From Halolactibacillus sp051746745 (GTDB lineage Bacteria > Bacillota > Bacilli > Bacillales > Amphibacillaceae), in the NCBI GenBank assembly GCA_051746745.1, contig JBNJFJ010000048.1:1-14210 (forward strand): a stretch of DNA of 14,210 bases, given 5' to 3'. The notes beneath the pieces are model-generated. The model was not told where the DNA came from. It worked only from the letters and a program-made list of their open reading frames with translations, and ran no database searches. Shown here piece after piece: positions 7,320 through 14,022 of the stretch; position 1 is the stretch's first letter; every line of letters starts with the position of its first letter. A program made the position numbers and the translations under genes.

Positions 7320-7394
7320 ATATTTCCCTCCTAATCAATCTTATTGATTATTCTACAAGAAAGTTCAAACAATTCAAACTTTTCCTTAACACGG

Positions 7395-7433
7395 AAAAAG
7401 AGAGTATATGCCCTTAGGGGCAGTACACTCTCT
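7395..7433 (-). terminator. Partial terminator between oppA and oppB
   Basis: On the minus strand AGAGAGT (7433..7427) pairs with ACTCTCT (7405..7399), and an inner TGCCC pairs with GGGCA around a CTAA loop. The two stems are separated by a small internal loop. A U-run (7399..7395) follows. A leaky terminator here would give more oppA than oppBCDF, a usual arrangement for binding-protein operons. Confidence 0.65.
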
Positions 7434-7434
7434 T

Positions 7435-7451
7435 CCAAGAACAAGTCTTGG
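7435..7451 (-). other. Small hairpin after oppA
   Basis: A perfect 6-bp stem CCAAGA-acaag-TCTTGG lies 22 bases beyond the oppA stop, directly before the partial terminator. It has no U tail of its own and may protect the 3' end of the oppA message. Confidence 0.4.
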
Positions 7452-7472
7452 CCTTCCGCGCGCTGTTATTTT

Positions 7473-9188
7473 TTACTCTTCAATGTAGGCGGATTTATAT
7501 GTGAAATCCGCTCCCATTGGGTTAGAAATAACACCTTTTACAGATGGACGCCATAGATATGCACGAGAACGTTGGTATAGAGGTGCAATCGCTGCATCTT
7601 CCATTAATACTTTCTCAGCTTCTAAGAAGTTTTCGTAGCGTGCTGTTAAATCTGTAATTAATTCATTATTTGCTTCATGAACTAATGCATCGTATTCTTC
7701 ATTGTTGTAGTTCATTGTCATGTATGATGAATCAGATGTCCACATGTTTAACCATGTACTTGGATCAAGGTAGTCAGGACCCCAACCAGAGTTTTGGATA
7801 TCATATTCGCTCTTCTCATCACGTGAAATACGTTCTTCAAATGGAACTGATGTTACTTCAACAGTTAAACCTTCTAAGTTACCTTCAAGTTGGTTCTTGA
7901 TGTAAGCATCCATTTCCTGTGCAACTTCACTGTCACCACCAAGGTAACCAAGTTCTACAGTGTCTGTGCCTAACTCTTCAAGTGCTGTTGCCCAGTATTC
8001 TTTAGCCGTTTCTTTATCTTCAACAATTAAGTCCCCGTTGATCTCACGGAAATCTTCGCCTGTGTCAGGGTGTGAAGTAAAGCTTGATGGTACGGCACCA
8101 TTTGAAACTAATGAACCGTTTGCTAAGATAACATCAACAAGACCTTGCTTACCGATCGTCATCGCAATCGCTTTACGTACATTTACATTAGATAAGAATT
8201 CGTTATCTTGGTTAAACTTCAAGTAGAATAATACCGCTTCGCCAAGTGTTCTGTAATCTTCAGTACCTGCGTACTGTGCGACATACTCAGCAGATAAACC
8301 TGCGCGGTCAACTTCTCCCGTATTGTATAAGTTTACACCAGTACTAGTCTCTTTTACAATACTTACGTTGATATTTTCTAATTTTACATTATCTTTATCC
8401 CAGTAATCTTCGTTTTTAACAAGTGTCCATTGGTTAGCATTTTCACCTGTTGGATTCCATTCAGTTAAGACGAATGGTCCGTTATAAAGTAAGTTATCTG
8501 AGTTAAGTGCATAGTCATCGCCCATTTCAGTAACGAATGCTTCGTTCTGAGGTAGGTACGTACCAAATGTTAATAAACTGTGGAAGTAAGGTACTGGCTT
8601 TTCAAGCGTGATTTTAAGTTCGTAATCACCTGTTGCCTCAACACCTAATTCTTCTACTTCAGCTTCGCCATTTGCAATCGCTTCAGCATTTTTAAGTACA
8701 CCATTCATCATGAATGGACCGTATTCAGAACCAGTATCTGGGTTCACAGCACGGCGCCATGCAAATACGAAGTCATGTGCTGTTACAGAGTCACCATTTG
8801 ACCATACAGCATCTTCGCGTAATGTTACTGTCCACTCTAAACCGTCTTCAGAAACAACTGGTTCACCGTCAGCGATCGCTGGAACTGGTATTGTGTTTTC
8901 ATCTAAACGATAAAGACCTTCCATTGTCTCGTTTAACCATTGGAATGCCACTGCATCCGTTGCCATTACAGAGTCCATTGTTGGAATCTGTGATGCCTCG
9001 ATTAAGTTTAATACTTGTTCTCCACTAGCTGAGCCAGCGTCATCAGAACCTGAATCATCTTGCTCTGTGTCAGAACCTCCATCATTTCCACTATTGTCGC
9101 TGTCTGATGTATCATCTCCACCACACGCAACTAAAAACATACTCATGACTAATCCTAGGATTAGCAGTAATAAGCTCTTTTTCTTCAT
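7473..9188 (-). CDS. oppA: Oligopeptide-binding lipoprotein OppA
   Basis: 571 residues; extracellular peptide-binding protein (SBP_bac_5 family) that delivers peptides to OppBC. The lipoprotein signal has a KKK start, a hydrophobic core and the lipobox LVAC with Cys22 as the lipid anchor. Residues 23-57 form a linker almost entirely of Asp, Gly, Ser, Asn and Glu, which tethers the domain to the membrane. The binding domain follows, with the family motif HDFVFAWRRA (138-147) and the typical C-terminal WRPSVKGVISNPMG segment. The ATG at 9188 follows GGGAGGT at 8 bases. It is the first gene of oppABCDF; CodY-like boxes lie in the promoter and leader region. The protein as a whole is acidic, which might fit a salt-tolerant organism, but that is speculative. 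Confidence 0.95.
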   Translation of the reverse strand: MKKKSLLLLILGLVMSMFLVACGGDDTSDSDNSGNDGGSDTEQDDSGSDDAGSASGEQVLNLIEASQIPTMDSVMATDAVAFQWLNETMEGLYRLDENTIPVPAIADGEPVVSEDGLEWTVTLREDAVWSNGDSVTAHDFVFAWRRAVNPDTGSEYGPFMMNGVLKNAEAIANGEAEVEELGVEATGDYELKITLEKPVPYFHSLLTFGTYLPQNEAFVTEMGDDYALNSDNLLYNGPFVLTEWNPTGENANQWTLVKNEDYWDKDNVKLENINVSIVKETSTGVNLYNTGEVDRAGLSAEYVAQYAGTEDYRTLGEAVLFYLKFNQDNEFLSNVNVRKAIAMTIGKQGLVDVILANGSLVSNGAVPSSFTSHPDTGEDFREINGDLIVEDKETAKEYWATALEELGTDTVELGYLGGDSEVAQEMDAYIKNQLEGNLEGLTVEVTSVPFEERISRDEKSEYDIQNSGWGPDYLDPSTWLNMWTSDSSYMTMNYNNEEYDALVHEANNELITDLTARYENFLEAEKVLMEDAAIAPLYQRSRAYLWRPSVKGVISNPMGADFTYKSAYIEE

Positions 9189-9213
9189 CTTGGAAAGACC
9201 TCCCCTATTTTTT

Positions 9214-9228
9214 AATTTTCTAAATATT
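9214..9228 (-). promoter_or_regulatory. CodY-like box in the oppA leader
   Basis: AATTTTCTAAATATT matches the CodY consensus AATTTTCWGAAAATT at 13 of 15 positions. It lies about 26 bases upstream of the oppA start codon, between the last -10-like hexamer and the ribosome site, where binding would block transcription. Confidence 0.5.
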
Positions 9229-9238
9229 CCGCAGATGA

Positions 9239-9261
9239 ATTATACTGCAATTTGAATTATA
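9239..9261 (-). promoter_or_regulatory. Tandem -10-like hexamers in front of oppA
   Basis: Minus-strand TATAAT occurs at 9261..9256 and 9244..9239, as part of a 17-base direct repeat (AGTATAATTCA twice). A third TATAAT lies at 9304..9299 at the edge of the upstream CodY-like box. None has a convincing -35, so the actual opp start point cannot be fixed by eye. Confidence 0.4.
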
Positions 9262-9286
9262 CTACCTTTTTTCAAATAATGCACTG

Positions 9287-9301
9287 ATTTTTTAGAAAAT
9301 T
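9287..9301 (-). promoter_or_regulatory. CodY-like box upstream of oppA
   Basis: ATTTTTTAGAAAATT matches the CodY consensus AATTTTCWGAAAATT at 13 of 15 positions. It overlaps a minus-strand TATAAT (9304..9299). CodY represses peptide uptake genes when branched-chain amino acids and GTP are plentiful; opp is a classical CodY target in Lactococcus. Confidence 0.55.
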
Positions 9302-9497
9302 ATAAACATACAATATCAAAAGTGTTGATATAACAACTTATCTCAAAAATAAAATAGTTCTTTTTTACTATCTAATGTTCGGGTTTAAACTTGAATATAA
9401 TGGAATCAACTATCTATCTATTGCATAAATCCAATGCCGACAAGGGATTATTTTTTTGTCTACTGCGATTCGTTTTCTTTTTACGAACAATCTCTTG

Positions 9498-9506
9498 TGG
9501 TATAAT
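9498..9506 (+). promoter_or_regulatory. Extended -10 promoter of the DUF3899 gene
   Basis: TGGTATAAT (9498-9506) is a TGn-extended -10 with a perfect hexamer. The -35 region is only T-rich. The predicted start is near 9513, about 26 bases before the ATG. It is divergent from the opp promoter region. Confidence 0.6.
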
Positions 9507-9538
9507 GAGTCTAGTTTTATTGAATATGGAGGGAAAGA

Positions 9539-9892
9539 ATGAAAAATTACATACATATCACTGCATTTTTATTACAACTGTTTGGGTTACTTATTTATAG
9601 TTTGATGAAAGAAGACGTGTTTTTAACGCTGTTTAATACCGTCACGTACATCTTTTTGTTTCATCTCGTCATCTATTTATCACTGGTCACGTTACATGCT
9701 CGGTTCTTTGATGGCTTTATGTACGGGATGCACCGTGTTTTTAGAAGTAAAAAACGCCCCGGTTCCATGGATACAACCTTTGAGCCGGTCTCTGAGAAAA
9801 TCAAACAACCCGTCCTTACCTTCTTTAAATACCAAACAGGACTGTTTCTCATCACGAACGTTTTACTGTTAGCACTCTACCTAACACTTTAG
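9539..9892 (+). CDS. DUF3899-like small membrane protein
   Basis: 117 residues with three likely membrane helices (about 4-21, 30-52 and 97-116). Between the second and third lies a positively charged loop with ARFFDGFMYGMHRVFRSKK (54-72). The FFDGFxY...R pattern and size fit the DUF3899 family, whose function is unknown. The ATG follows GGAGGG with a short, normal spacing. It is transcribed alone from an extended -10 promoter and ends at a strong terminator shared with the convergent ArsR cassette. The family assignment is from recall of its pattern and is less certain than those of the neighbouring genes. Confidence 0.75.
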   Translation: MKNYIHITAFLLQLFGLLIYSLMKEDVFLTLFNTVTYIFLFHLVIYLSLVTLHARFFDGFMYGMHRVFRSKKRPGSMDTTFEPVSEKIKQPVLTFFKYQTGLFLITNVLLLALYLTL

Positions 9893-9911
9893 TAATGGCT
9901 TCTTTAAGATT

Positions 9912-9964
9912 AAAAAAAGACAAGCGTGATCCTTAAAATAAAGGGATCACGCTTGTCTTTTTTT
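9912..9964. terminator. Bidirectional terminator between DUF3899 gene and ArsR cassette
   Basis: A perfect 21-bp stem pairs 9912-9932 with 9944-9964 around an 11-base loop. The core is GACAAGCGTGATCC, flanked by seven A on one side and seven T on the other, so it gives a U tail in both directions and serves both convergent units. Confidence 0.9.
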
Positions 9965-9986
9965 ACTCGCTTTTTTCGTCATGATT

Positions 9987-10006
9987 CGTTCATTTAATAA
10001 TGAACG
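9987..10006 (-). other. Hairpin downstream of the thioredoxin-like gene
   Basis: A perfect 8-bp stem CGTTCATT-taat-AATGAACG lies 14 bases after the stop codon of the small redox gene and before the shared terminator. It has no U tail and may stabilise the message end, or bind a protein as DNA; its role is unknown. Confidence 0.4.
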
Positions 10007-10019
10007 CCTAATCAAACCT

Positions 10020-10259
10020 TTATACTCGGTCCGAAATCAACTTTTTTATTGATTTAGCTGCGATGACCTTTCCTTGACTGACAACTTCATCGTCAATCAC
10101 AAGGCCTGGGGTATTCAATACACCTAACCGAGCGATTTCACCATAATCTTCTACTTTTTCAATGGTTGCGTCTACATTCAAATCGCTAACAGCCTCTTCC
10201 GTGTTCTCCATTAATTTCTTGCAGTTTTTACAACCTGGTCCTAAAATTTTAATGTTCAT
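10020..10259 (-). CDS. Small thioredoxin-like redox protein (CxxC)
   Basis: 79 residues, close to the short thioredoxin/glutaredoxin-like family typified by MTH895 and TM0996 (thioredoxin_3 type). It has the active-site motif GPGCKNCKK with Cys10 and Cys13 after the first strand, and the cis-proline loop NTPGL near 49-53. It is cytoplasmic, with no signal peptide. Such proteins often sit beside DUF318 permeases; here it follows the permease by 59 bases. Its likely role is thiol-disulfide exchange with the permease, the ArsR sensor or the substrate, but this is inference. The ATG at 10259 follows AAGGAGA at about 7 bases. A weak promoter-like pair (TTAACA, TATAAT at 10305..10278) is probably fortuitous because its start would cut the ribosome site. 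Confidence 0.85.
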   Translation of the reverse strand: MNIKILGPGCKNCKKLMENTEEAVSDLNVDATIEKVEDYGEIARLGVLNTPGLVIDDEVVSQGKVIAAKSIKKLISDRV

Positions 10260-10318
10260 TTGTCATTCTCCTTCTATATTATATATTTACCACACCAATT
10301 GTTAAGTGTGAGGATCAC

Positions 10319-11305
10319 TTACACATTTAAAAAGTTAAATAGGTAACCTATCAATATAATACCAACAAACATGATGGAAACAAAAGCAACCATCAATTTA
10401 CCTTTAACAACCTTACTTAACATAATGAGTGACGGCAGCGATAAGGCGACAACCGACATCATAAAGCTAAGAATCGTACCAACACTAACCCCTTTAGCAA
10501 GTAACGCTTCGGCGATCGGTAACGTACCAAAAATATCGGCATAGATTGGCATACCAATCACTGTTGCAATCACGACCGCAAACGGATTATCTCCTCCTAA
10601 AATGGCGGTAATATAACTTTCCGGGATCCAGTTATGGATTAGTGCACCAATGAGCACACCACCTAACACATATAACCACACCCGTTTAAAGATGTCTTTG
10701 ACTTGTTCAATCGAGAAATCAATCCGGTCCTTTACTGTTAATTCATCAATCGGTTTATTCGTTGTCGTATTGTAGCGGACAATATCACGCCCGAGATCTA
10801 ATCGGTCAATGATGTACCCACCAATAATCGCAAGCGCTAGGCCAACAACAACATAAATAACCGAAAACTTAAGACCAAAGAAACTCATTAACATAATGAA
10901 GGAAGCTAAATCAACCATCGGTGACGATATTAGAAAACTAAAGGTCACACCGACAGGTAAGCCACTTGAAGTAAATCCAATAAAAATTGGAATACTAGAA
11001 CAGCTACAAAACGGTGTTAACGTACCGAGCAGGGCCCCGGTTACATAACCTAAAAAGCCTTTCACATTCCCAAGCAGCTGTTTCGTTCTCTCAGGCGGGA
11101 AATAACTTTGGATATAAGAAATGAAAAAGATTACTGCGGTTAAAAGAATAAAGATTTTAATCGTATCGTAAATAAAGAAGTGCACACTTTCACCGACGCG
11201 TGTTGACATTGCTAAACCGAAGACATCTTCCACTAACCACTCAACTGAATCGAACAGCCACGTCATTTTAAATAATTGATCATTAATCCATTGAAACACA
11301 CCCAT
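10319..11305 (-). CDS. DUF318/ArsP-like permease
   Basis: 328 residues with about eight membrane helices in two halves, joined by a cytoplasmic charged linker (about 166-206). The hallmark of the family (PF03773; YraQ, ArsP) is TPFCSCSSIPIFIGF at 97-111, with Cys100 and Cys102 in the membrane. The second half has the related GMPIYADIFGTLPIAEALL (251-269). ArsP members export trivalent methylarsenicals or aromatic arsenicals; the substrate of most members is unknown. The ATG at 11305 shares one base with the arsR stop (TAATG) and has an AGGGGG ribosome site inside arsR, so the two genes are translationally coupled. Regulation is expected through the upstream ArsR. The arsenical assignment is inference from family and neighbours. 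Confidence 0.85.
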   Translation of the reverse strand: MGVFQWINDQLFKMTWLFDSVEWLVEDVFGLAMSTRVGESVHFFIYDTIKIFILLTAVIFFISYIQSYFPPERTKQLLGNVKGFLGYVTGALLGTLTPFCSCSSIPIFIGFTSSGLPVGVTFSFLISSPMVDLASFIMLMSFFGLKFSVIYVVVGLALAIIGGYIIDRLDLGRDIVRYNTTTNKPIDELTVKDRIDFSIEQVKDIFKRVWLYVLGGVLIGALIHNWIPESYITAILGGDNPFAVVIATVIGMPIYADIFGTLPIAEALLAKGVSVGTILSFMMSVVALSLPSLIMLSKVVKGKLMVAFVSIMFVGIILIGYLFNFLNV

Positions 11306-11673
11306 TACTCATCCCCCTTTCTTTCTTTTAATAACTGAAGTAATTGGGCAACCAATTCGATATCAGTTAGTTGATAAACCGTGAATTTACCGATTTTTTC
11401 TTTTCGTACGACGCCACCGCGTTCTAATAATTTTAAATGGTGGGTAATGGTTGAATTCGCGATACCTAAAGCATCAACCATTTCACAAAGACAAGCGGGT
11501 GCTGTCGTTAAAAAACTAATCAATTTTAACCGTGTCTCATCTCCAAATGCTTTAAACAAAGCTGCATACATCGCACGCGTGTCAGGTTCTTTTACGACCG
11601 GTAAAGTTGTCAACCCTTCTATGTAGGCTGCCTTTAACTCATCTTCTACTCGTATCTCGTGTTGTTTAGTCAT
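11305..11673 (-). CDS. ArsR/SmtB-family repressor with CxC metal site
   Basis: 122 residues. A winged helix-turn-helix (about 35-105) contains FGDETRLKLISFL, the recognition helix IANSTITHHLKLLERGGVV and the wing GKFTVYQL. ACLCEM places Cys61 and Cys63 in the position of the ELCVCD metal-binding helix of ArsR, so binding of As(III), Sb(III) or a similar thiophilic ion would release it from DNA. The ATG at 11673 is chosen because GGGGG lies 8 bases upstream, and because the longer frame back to 11727 runs into the promoter. It heads the cassette with the permease and redox protein. I give no gene symbol because the inducer is unknown. Confidence 0.88.
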   Translation of the reverse strand: MTKQHEIRVEDELKAAYIEGLTTLPVVKEPDTRAMYAALFKAFGDETRLKLISFLTTAPACLCEMVDALGIANSTITHHLKLLERGGVVRKEKIGKFTVYQLTDIELVAQLLQLLKERKGDE

Positions 11674-11698
11674 CCACTTATCCCCCTTTTCAAAGATG

Positions 11699-11728
11699 AG
11701 TATATCATGTTGTGAATAAATACACAAC
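11699..11728 (-). promoter_or_regulatory. Promoter and operator of the ArsR cassette
   Basis: Minus-strand TTGTGT (11727..11722) and TATACT (11704..11699) are spaced by 17 bases. The -35 box is part of a perfect inverted repeat GTTGTG-N8-CACAAC (11709-11728) that extends into the spacer. This is a typical position for autorepression by the ArsR protein encoded 26 bases downstream. Confidence 0.65.
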
Positions 11729-11849
11729 TACTTTTTTAGTTTTATAGTTTTATCTTGATTTTATTCCTTTTAGATAAGATCTACATCCCCTCTATTTGAA
11801 CCACGCTTTTTTCTTTCACATTTCGGTTATTTCCTTTTTTAAACGGGTA

Positions 11850-11858
11850 TGCTATAAT
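11850..11858 (+). promoter_or_regulatory. Extended -10 promoter of trpS
   Basis: TGCTATAAT (11850-11858) is a TGn-extended -10 with a perfect hexamer and no strong -35. The start is expected near 11865, which begins the T-box leader. Confidence 0.6.
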
Positions 11859-11864
11859 CTTGTC

Positions 11865-12117
11865 ATTGAACGATTCATTTAAATATAAAAGGTAAAAGTG
11901 TAAGGATGAAGTTGGTTTATTGTCTAAATCAAACGGTAGCGAGCCTGGGTGGTGAAAGCAGGTGTTCTGAGGACAATAATATGGGAACTTTTGAACATGT
12001 GTTTTTTAAACACCGTATTTCTGGCGTTAACAGAAAAGTTGATCTCATGCATTTAGAGGTAACAAGGGTGGTACCGCGGTTAAGTCGTCCCTTGAATACT
12101 TTTAGGCATGTTTTTTT
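11865..12117 (+). ncRNA. Tryptophan T-box leader of trpS
   Basis: The conserved T-box AAGGGTGGTACCGCGG (12064-12079) is followed by CGTCCCTT (12086-12093), which closes the antiterminator: AAGGG pairs with CCCTT around the TGGTACC bulge. In stem I, TTATTGTC (11917-11924) pairs with GACAATAA (11972-11979) and AAGTT (11909-11913) with AACTT (11986-11990). Between them the specifier loop exposes TGG (11982-11984), the tryptophan codon. The distal part carries the GCGAGCCTGGGTGGTGAAAG region (11939-11958), usual in stem I. Stem III is GTGTTT-TTT-AAACAC (11999-12013). A U-run at 12111-12117 marks the terminator. Uncharged tRNA-Trp is expected to stabilise the antiterminator and allow trpS transcription. 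Confidence 0.93.
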
Positions 12118-12175
12118 ATGTTTGAATGCTGTAATATTCTTTTATCAAATGGACTTAAAGGACAGGTGAACAGTT

Positions 12176-13174
12176 ATGGAGACTATTTTTTCAGGAATTC
12201 AACCAAGTGGCACATTAACACTCGGGAATTATTTAGGGGCAATGAAACAATTCGTTGAACTGCAGGAGGATTATGAATGTTACTTCTGTATTGTTGACGA
12301 ACATGCGATTACCGTGCCCCAAGACAGACTAAAGCTACGTGAGAATATTCGCTCATTAGCCGCTCTTTATCTCGCAAGCGGCATTGACCCAAAGAAAGCG
12401 ACGTTATTTATCCAATCAGAAGTTTCTGCTCATACCCAACTAGGATGGATCATGCAAACGCAGAGCTATATCGGTGAATTAGAACGGATGACACAATTTA
12501 AAGATAAATCAGCCGGTAAAGAAGGAGTTTCTTCTGCCCTTCTGACTTACCCACCACTGATGGCAGCAGACATACTTCTTTACAACACCAACCATGTGCC
12601 CGTCGGGAATGACCAAAAACAACACTTAGAATTAACGCGGGACTTAGCTGAGCGCTTCAATCGCAAGTATAATGATATTTTCACTGTACCTGAAGTGAAA
12701 ATATCTGAAGTTGGCGCACGCATCATGTCACTGCAAGAACCAACAAAGAAGATGAGTAAATCTGATGAAAATCAAAAAGCAACCATCTTTATGTTAGATG
12801 AACCAAAAAAGATTATTAAAAAAATTAAAAGTGCCGTTACCGACTCTGAAGGCGTTGTTCACTTTGACCCAGTTGAAAAACCTGGTGTATCGAACTTGTT
12901 AACCATCCTTTCAAGTGCAACAAATACACCGATTAAAGACTTAGAACAACAATACAAAGGGGTTGGCTACGGCCAGTTCAAACAAGATGTCGCTGATGCG
13001 GTTGTCAATGTACTTGAACCAATCCAGCAACGTTACAATGATATCATTGAATCTCCCGCACTTGATGAGGTGCTTGACCAAGGCCGTGATGCGGCAAGTC
13101 GCGTCGCCAATAAAACATTAGCCAAAGCTAAAAAAGCGATGGGTCTCGGACGTGTCGTTAAAAGAAACAAATAG
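12176..13174 (+). CDS. trpS: Tryptophanyl-tRNA synthetase
   Basis: 332 residues, the normal length for bacterial TrpRS. This class I enzyme joins tryptophan to tRNA-Trp in the cytoplasm. Visible landmarks are the N-terminal FSGIQPSGTLTLGNYLGA (5-22), which holds the HIGH-equivalent TLGNYLG, and the KMSKS loop at 192-196 (KKMSKSDENQ). Others are the DEHAIT segment (41-46) and VPVGNDQKQHLELTRDLAER (141-160), which helps form the active site. The ATG is preceded by AGGTG at 7 bases. Transcription is controlled by the T-box leader upstream. It is the only plus-strand gene among minus-strand neighbours apart from the DUF3899 gene, and ends at a strong terminator. Confidence 0.97.
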   Translation: METIFSGIQPSGTLTLGNYLGAMKQFVELQEDYECYFCIVDEHAITVPQDRLKLRENIRSLAALYLASGIDPKKATLFIQSEVSAHTQLGWIMQTQSYIGELERMTQFKDKSAGKEGVSSALLTYPPLMAADILLYNTNHVPVGNDQKQHLELTRDLAERFNRKYNDIFTVPEVKISEVGARIMSLQEPTKKMSKSDENQKATIFMLDEPKKIIKKIKSAVTDSEGVVHFDPVEKPGVSNLLTILSSATNTPIKDLEQQYKGVGYGQFKQDVADAVVNVLEPIQQRYNDIIESPALDEVLDQGRDAASRVANKTLAKAKKAMGLGRVVKRNK

Positions 13175-13190
13175 ACAAGACAAGTGAAGA

Positions 13191-13226
13191 AAACGGACCA
13201 AGAGACTGTCTCTCGGTCCGTTTTTT
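13191..13226 (+). terminator. Terminator of trpS, possibly bidirectional
   Basis: AAACGGACC-a-AGAGA pairs with TCTCT-c-GGTCCGTTT around a three-base loop, followed by six T (13221-13226). In the minus direction the U tail is short (TTTTC), so it may also end yjbA transcription, less efficiently. Confidence 0.9.
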
Positions 13227-13247
13227 ATATCTTTCAAAAACGAGCTA

Positions 13248-13976
13248 TTAATATTGAAAATGCTCAAACGCTTCTTCTATGGTTGCTTCTTCATACAGCT
13301 CCCGGTAACAAGCCCCCAGTGGTAACATGTTTTTAATTAATTCCTCGTGAACCGAGGTAAACCCTGTCTTTACTTCTTGTAAAAAAATTAGGCCAAAACG
13401 CTTAGCCGGTGCTTTTTTAAATCGATAATAGAGTGTCGTAAAATACGTGAGCGCCTCACACTGTTCATTTAGTGCTAACTGTTCAAACATAAATAAGAGT
13501 AAACTTTTTAATTCGCGTTCCTTACGCGTTAATCCAATCAGATCATAACTAGCTAAGTGATACCACGTATGTTCTTGTATCGATTTTTCCACCGGGTAAC
13601 GACACGGCTTTTGTGATTGACACATCGTTAAGACTTGCTTTTCTTTAATCGGGGTCAACCGAGATTTTAATAACGGAAAATCATACCCTAATGTATCAAT
13701 AGCTAAAACGGTCGTTCGATCACAAATAATGGCCGCAAAATCATAACGATAATGGTGTTTATAACTTGATTGAAACAGGCGGCGCATAAAGTCTTTCGGT
13801 AAGGGTGAGAGACTCGTTTCAATTAAACGAAAGGTCGTCTCATCAACACAAATCACTGGCAATGTTTGATACGTATCTAAAAAATCCCTTTTTCGCCATT
13901 CGTAATACGGGCAAATCATCAACGGTTCCATTTCTGCTTCAAACCAATTCACTTTGACGTGATGCACACAGGACAT
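13248..13976 (-). CDS. yjbA: YjbA-family protein (DUF3603)
   Basis: 242 residues, resembling B. subtilis YjbA in sequence start, size and position beside trpS. Function is unknown. It has no membrane segment or signal peptide. It carries the conserved N-terminal HHVKVNWFEAEMEPL (residues 5-19) and a central acidic-aromatic region (about 100-120). Cysteines are present (3, 22, 40 and others) without a clear metal-site pattern. The ATG at 13976 follows GGGAGG by 8 bases. A longer in-frame start at 14084 is rejected because it would overlap the upstream membrane gene and has no better ribosome site. It starts 46 bases after that gene on the same strand, so the two probably share a transcript. 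Confidence 0.88.
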   Translation of the reverse strand: MSCVHHVKVNWFEAEMEPLMICPYYEWRKRDFLDTYQTLPVICVDETTFRLIETSLSPLPKDFMRRLFQSSYKHHYRYDFAAIICDRTTVLAIDTLGYDFPLLKSRLTPIKEKQVLTMCQSQKPCRYPVEKSIQEHTWYHLASYDLIGLTRKERELKSLLLFMFEQLALNEQCEALTYFTTLYYRFKKAPAKRFGLIFLQEVKTGFTSVHEELIKNMLPLGACYRELYEEATIEEAFEHFQY

Positions 13977-14022
13977 GATGGCTTCCTCCCTTTCTATATA
14001 AGTATTGACAGTTTGGAGGTTT

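Noticed and set aside
9391..9600. 69-residue plus-strand frame in the oppA-DUF3899 gap
   Set aside because: It spans the DUF3899 promoter and ribosome site and overlaps the real gene in another frame.
10278..10305. TTAACA-16-TATAAT in front of the thioredoxin-like gene
   Set aside because: The predicted start falls within the ribosome site, so a transcript from here would be poorly translated; more likely AT-rich chance.
11674..11727. 18-residue N-terminal extension of the ArsR protein
   Set aside because: It covers the promoter's -10 and part of the operator, and lacks its own ribosome site.
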